A DNA stretch of 16,287 nt from Spirochaetota bacterium (GTDB lineage: Bacteria; Spirochaetota; Leptospiria; Turneriellales; Turneriellaceae): NCBI GenBank assembly GCA_029561505.1, contig JAKQXK010000240.1, positions 1-16,287 on the forward strand, in the 5' to 3' direction. This document shows, in pieces, positions 13,721-16,287 of this stretch (the first letter of the stretch is position 1; each line of letters begins with the position of its first letter). Made by a program: the position numbers and the translations under genes. The notes beneath the pieces are model-generated. The model saw only the letters and a list, made by a program, of their open reading frames with translations. It was not told where the DNA came from and ran no database searches.

Positions 13721-15025
13721 CTCTGGTGGCTGACTCTGCTTCAGCCACGCATCTGCCGTCAGTTTTTCATTAATTCCTTTGGGTAATTTGGCCGCGAGCC
13801 GGCATTTGCCATATTTTCCCGGGTCTATCATGACACCCGGCCTGCCCGGAAACCGCGTTGCGTGCAGCACCTCAAGCGGAAACTGTGCGTCGAAATATTC
13901 ACAGTTCGCCACATGCCGGTGGCACATGATCTGCGTGCAGCGTGGGGTCGGATAAGCGATAGCCGACGGTTTCTTCGGGCATTGGTTCTCGACCGCGCCG
14001 ATTTCAAAGCCATAGTGCAGCGTTGCGAAGAGTTTTTCCCAGAGGCGTGCTGCGATTCTTTTAAACTGAGGGTGAAAGCGACCCTGCCCAAATGCGCGAC
14101 CGAGATCGTAAAACAGCAATTCAGCCGAGTTCATTTTTTCATCTTTTTTGTATTGCGATCTCAGCTGAACGAAAATATATTCGGCGAGCGCCAAAGCCTC
14201 GCCGGCAATGGCCTGGGGCGAAAGGCGTGAATCGGTTTCGGGGTCGTATGGCGTGCCGGTGCGGTGGTGGTGCTCAATGATATCGGTAATTTCGGCCGGC
14301 AAATCAGGCAGAAGTTGTTTCGCCTGCGTCGCGCTGCGGCTCGCGTGTGCGCTCTCAGCGATCTTTTCGATATCGTTCAGCAAGAAGTCTGCGTCGTCGG
14401 TCAGCGCGATGTCGTGCAAGAGCCCGCCGATCAATGCATACCGAACGATTTCACGGGTGGCCGCACCGGTATTTGCGTATCGGCAATACTGTTCGGCGAG
14501 GCCTGCAGCGACGAGGGCGACTTCTCCGAGATGCGGCAGAATCGGGTCTTCGGACTGATCAAGTTTCAGCAAAACGGGCAGAAAGTCTCTGCGCGCCACA
14601 ACATTCGAAAGCATTCCCTGAATGTTGATCTGCGAAGCATCGACAAGCGCCTGCGCAACGTGAAACCGACCCACGTCGAGGCAGCGAAACAGAGTGCGGC
14701 AGATACGCTCACGCAAGGCGCTGTGTAACGCCTCGGCATCTGCGATAATTATATTCTCGTTGAGGTTGCCACGATCAAAGAACTGCTGCAGGCTCTTTTG
14801 CAGGGTCGCGCGCATGTGTACGCCCTTTTGCACCAGCGCCGCACCGGCACTGTCGAGCACCGGTTCTGCGAATTCGATCTGCACATCGTCGCCGACATAA
14901 GCGACGAATTTTAAGAATTCTTTGAATGAGGTGAACGCAAAAACCGCGCCCGCTGCGGGTTTTGTTTCGGCGGCCGCTTCGCCAGCGGGGCCGCTGTCGA
15001 CATTCTCTTCGGGGTTAAGTGCCAA
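13700..15025 (-). CDS. HD-GYP-like domain protein with cysteine-bearing C-terminal segment
   Basis: A 441-residue cytoplasmic protein. Residues about 160-290 form an HD phosphohydrolase domain with H165, HD at 204-205 (GGLLHDIAL), H227 and the histidine triplet HHH at 252-254. The usual HHExxDGxGYP region is replaced by HHHRTGTPYDPE, so the GYP part is degenerate and c-di-GMP hydrolysis is unsure. The first 90 residues form a separate low-recognition domain. The C-terminus has four cysteines in CPKK..., PRCTQIMC and ANCEYF, then KYGKCR, which suggests metal binding. The start is TTG (15025-15023) 8 nt after the rlmN stop, with AGGCGG as a Shine-Dalgarno candidate. It shares a run with leuB and rlmN. 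The 3' end overlaps that of tldD by 21 nt. Confidence 0.82.
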   Translation of the reverse strand: MALNPEENVDSGPAGEAAAETKPAAGAVFAFTSFKEFLKFVAYVGDDVQIEFAEPVLDSAGAALVQKGVHMRATLQKSLQQFFDRGNLNENIIIADAEALHSALRERICRTLFRCLDVGRFHVAQALVDASQINIQGMLSNVVARRDFLPVLLKLDQSEDPILPHLGEVALVAAGLAEQYCRYANTGAATREIVRYALIGGLLHDIALTDDADFLLNDIEKIAESAHASRSATQAKQLLPDLPAEITDIIEHHHRTGTPYDPETDSRLSPQAIAGEALALAEYIFVQLRSQYKKDEKMNSAELLFYDLGRAFGQGRFHPQFKRIAARLWEKLFATLHYGFEIGAVENQCPKKPSAIAYPTPRCTQIMCHRHVANCEYFDAQFPLEVLHATRFPGRPGVMIDPGKYGKCRLAAKLPKGINEKLTADAWLKQSQPPESGEAGA

Positions 15026-15033
15026 AACGCCGC

Positions 15034-16131
15034 CTAAACCTGCCCGGCGGCAGCCTTCAGCCCCGCATCAGCCGCCGCGCCGGGTGTTGAGCGGCCAGCC
15101 AGCATACCGCAGGCTCCGTCGATATCTTTTGCCGGTGACTTGCGGTTGACTGCGACAATGCCGCGCGATACCAGCGCCTGCCAGAATTCGATAATTTTCT
15201 CGTCAGAGGGGCGGTGCATACCGTTGAATGAAGTATTCATCGGAATCAGGTTAACCTTTGCCTTGAGCAGCTTTGCCCAACGCGCCAGCTCTTTTGCATC
15301 GTCAGGGAATATATTGATACCGTCGATCATGATATATTCGAACATCAGCTGACCCTGTTGCAGGTCGTTTCGCTTTTGCAACAGATATTCGAGAACGGCT
15401 TCGAACGAGAATTTCTCTTCGATATCCATAATCTGGCGGCGCTTTTCGGCGAAGACGGCATGCAGCGACAGCGCGAGCCTGTATGGCTGTTTTTCTTCGA
15501 TAAAACGTTTGATTCCCGGCAATACCCCCGACGTGCTGAGGGTAATGCGCCGGCGCGAGATATTCATGCCATGCTGGTCGGCTATGAGGCTCGCCGCCCT
15601 GATCGCATTGTCATAGTTATAAAACGGTTCGCCCATGCCCATAAAGACCACGTTGCTGATGCGCCTGTCGTAAAGTTGCTGCATGCCATAAACCTGTGAC
15701 AGAATCTGGCCGGCGGTCAGATTGCCCTTAAAGGCGATTTTTCCCGTCGCGCAGAAGCTGCAATCAAGCGAGCAACCCGACTGCACCGAGATTCAGATCG
15801 ATTGGCGGTTCTCATAGGGCAGCCAGACACTCTCAACCTGCCTGTTTCCAAATTCGAACAGGTATTTGGCAGTCTGGTCAGAGGGGGATCTGGTTTCGTT
15901 CAGAATCTTGAACTCTGGCAGAGTGAATCTTTCTCTGAGGTAGTCATGAAACTCGGGTTTCAGGTTCGTCATCTTTGCCGGGTCGAACACCTGCTTCAGG
16001 TGCAACCACTGAAACACCTGTTGGGCTCTGAACTTTTTGTGGCCGTCGGCCACAAGAAGTTCAGTTAGTTCAGGCTCCGTTAACGAGAGTATCTCTGGTT
16101 TACTCACGTTGCTAATGGGGCTTTGCCCCAT
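15034..16131 (-). CDS. rlmN: RlmN, 23S rRNA/tRNA adenine-C2 methyltransferase, with in-frame UGA (probable selenocysteine)
   Basis: A 365-residue radical-SAM enzyme that makes m2A2503 in 23S rRNA and m2A37 in some tRNAs. The N-terminal domain has GHKKFRAQQVFQWLH. The iron-sulfur site is C120, C124 and C127 (GCSLDCSFCATGK). Further on are GMGEPFYNYDN, STSGVLPGI, LSLHAVF and VNLIPMN, and the C-terminal DIDGACGML with C341 (E. coli C355). Codon 113 is UGA (15793-15795). It lies 7 residues before C120, exactly where E. coli has catalytic C118. Without readthrough the product would be a 112-residue fragment lacking the radical-SAM core. A SECIS-like hairpin follows. I chose the ATG at 16131 because it overlaps the leuB stop as TAATG; the frame also has a TTG two codons upstream. 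The gene is otherwise undamaged. A nonsense mutation or a base-call error is the main alternative. Confidence 0.88.
15759..15785 (-). promoter_or_regulatory. Candidate SECIS hairpin in rlmN
   Basis: On the minus strand an 11-bp stem (7 Watson-Crick and 4 G-U pairs) encloses the 5-nt loop TGCTC at 15770-15774. The stem begins 7 nt after UGA and the loop begins 19 nt after it, inside the range known for bacterial SECIS elements. A G sits in the second loop position, as the bacterial consensus prefers. The stem is G-U rich and lies over conserved codons, so a chance fold is possible. Confidence 0.55.
15793..15795 (-). other. In-frame UGA at the catalytic cysteine codon of rlmN
   Basis: The codon is TGA on the minus strand, between RQSI and ISVQSGC. 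Both flanks are in the same frame and match RlmN without a gap. Family members normally have Cys here (CVSSQ.GC). Confidence 0.9.
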
Positions 16132-16146
16132 TAGCAACGCCTGAGT
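16102..16146 (-). repeat. Strong stem-loop spanning the leuB stop and rlmN start
   Basis: A perfect 15-bp stem (16107-16121 with 16125-16139) has a 3-nt loop and is extended by ACTCA/TGAGT across a bulged GG. Both the leuB TAA and the rlmN ATG lie inside the stem, and the best Shine-Dalgarno candidate (AGG) lies at the bulge. No T-run follows, so it is not a standard terminator; a role in translational coupling is likely. Confidence 0.75.
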
Positions 16147-16287
16147 ATCTCTTGCGTCATCTCTGCGGTTGATATAGCCTTAGCAGAGTCTGCCGTTAGA
16201 TCACGCGTACGCGCGCCTGCGGCAATCGCCGACTTCACCGCGTTCTCTATCCTCATTGCCTGGTCTTCGAGCTTCAGTGAATATCTG
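16131..16287 (-). CDS. leuB: 3-isopropylmalate dehydrogenase, C-terminal end (truncated by window edge)
   Basis: The last 51 residues of a minus-strand gene that enters from the right edge. RYSLKLEDQAMRIENAV matches the C-terminal helix of isopropylmalate/isocitrate-type dehydrogenases, and GARTRDLTADSAKAISTAEM corresponds to the family's RTxDL...GT.EM ending, which is closest to LeuB. LeuB oxidises and decarboxylates 3-isopropylmalate in leucine synthesis. The catalytic residues lie outside the window. The tail ends EILRRC with TAA sharing a base with the rlmN start. Another member of the same dehydrogenase family (for example tartrate or homoisocitrate type) cannot be ruled out from this piece. 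Confidence 0.8.
   Translation of the reverse strand, partial: RYSLKLEDQAMRIENAVKSAIAAGARTRDLTADSAKAISTAEMTQEILRRC

Noticed and set aside
15793..15795. UGA as a globally reassigned sense codon
   Set aside because: UGA ends the RNase Z-like, nucleosidase, SDR-like and tldD genes at the expected places, and no other gene here has an internal UGA.
15034..16137. rlmN split into two separate genes at the UGA
   Set aside because: The downstream part would start at a GTG (15786) with no Shine-Dalgarno sequence and would lack the N-terminal domain and the catalytic residue. Both parts are in one frame and match one protein without a gap.

Overview
The window reads as compact bacterial chromosome of moderate GC. 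Genes are tightly packed, and several adjacent pairs share a base between stop and start codon. Lipoproteins with loose lipoboxes (FSTAC, LASGC, VAQC), a FecR-domain lipoprotein and the overall gene content suggest a diderm, possibly a spirochaete of the Leptospira/Turneriella type. That assignment is inference only; no rRNA or other marker settles it.

Layout. (1) 1-3666, minus strand: a run reading lipoprotein -> RNase Z-like hydrolase -> YgjP-type metallopeptidase -> RdgB nucleotide pyrophosphatase -> tRNA-Arg(CCU) -> a 49-nt perfect palindrome -> prfA (release factor 1, cut by the window edge). (2) 3667-3895: intergenic region between divergent units. (3) 3896-7917, plus strand: a long-chain acyl-CoA synthetase, a hairpin-rich gap, then a stand-alone CHAT (caspase-like) protease with a large helical C-terminal region. 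(4) 7919-9180, minus strand: a PNP-fold nucleosidase translationally coupled to a YhhQ-type queuosine-precursor transporter. (5) 9233-13720, plus strand: a membrane-anchored protein and a lipoprotein, an SDR-like NAD(P) protein, a FecR lipoprotein and a TldD protease. (6) 13700-16287, minus strand: the end of leuB, then rlmN, then an HD-GYP-like protein whose 3' end overlaps that of tldD.

The main result is in rlmN. The gene is intact except for one in-frame UGA at 15793-15795. That codon aligns exactly with the catalytic cysteine of RlmN (E. coli Cys118), seven residues before the first [4Fe-4S] cysteine. The partner catalytic cysteine (E. coli Cys355) and all radical-SAM cysteines are present. 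Directly after the UGA is an 11-bp hairpin whose apical loop begins 19 nt downstream, the spacing expected of a bacterial SECIS. UGA ends at least four other genes here, so it is not globally reassigned. The simplest reading is a selenocysteine-containing 23S rRNA/tRNA m2A methyltransferase. A nonsense mutation or sequencing error remains possible. A second hypothesis is that the nucleosidase fused by TAATG to the YhhQ transporter works in queuosine/queuine salvage.
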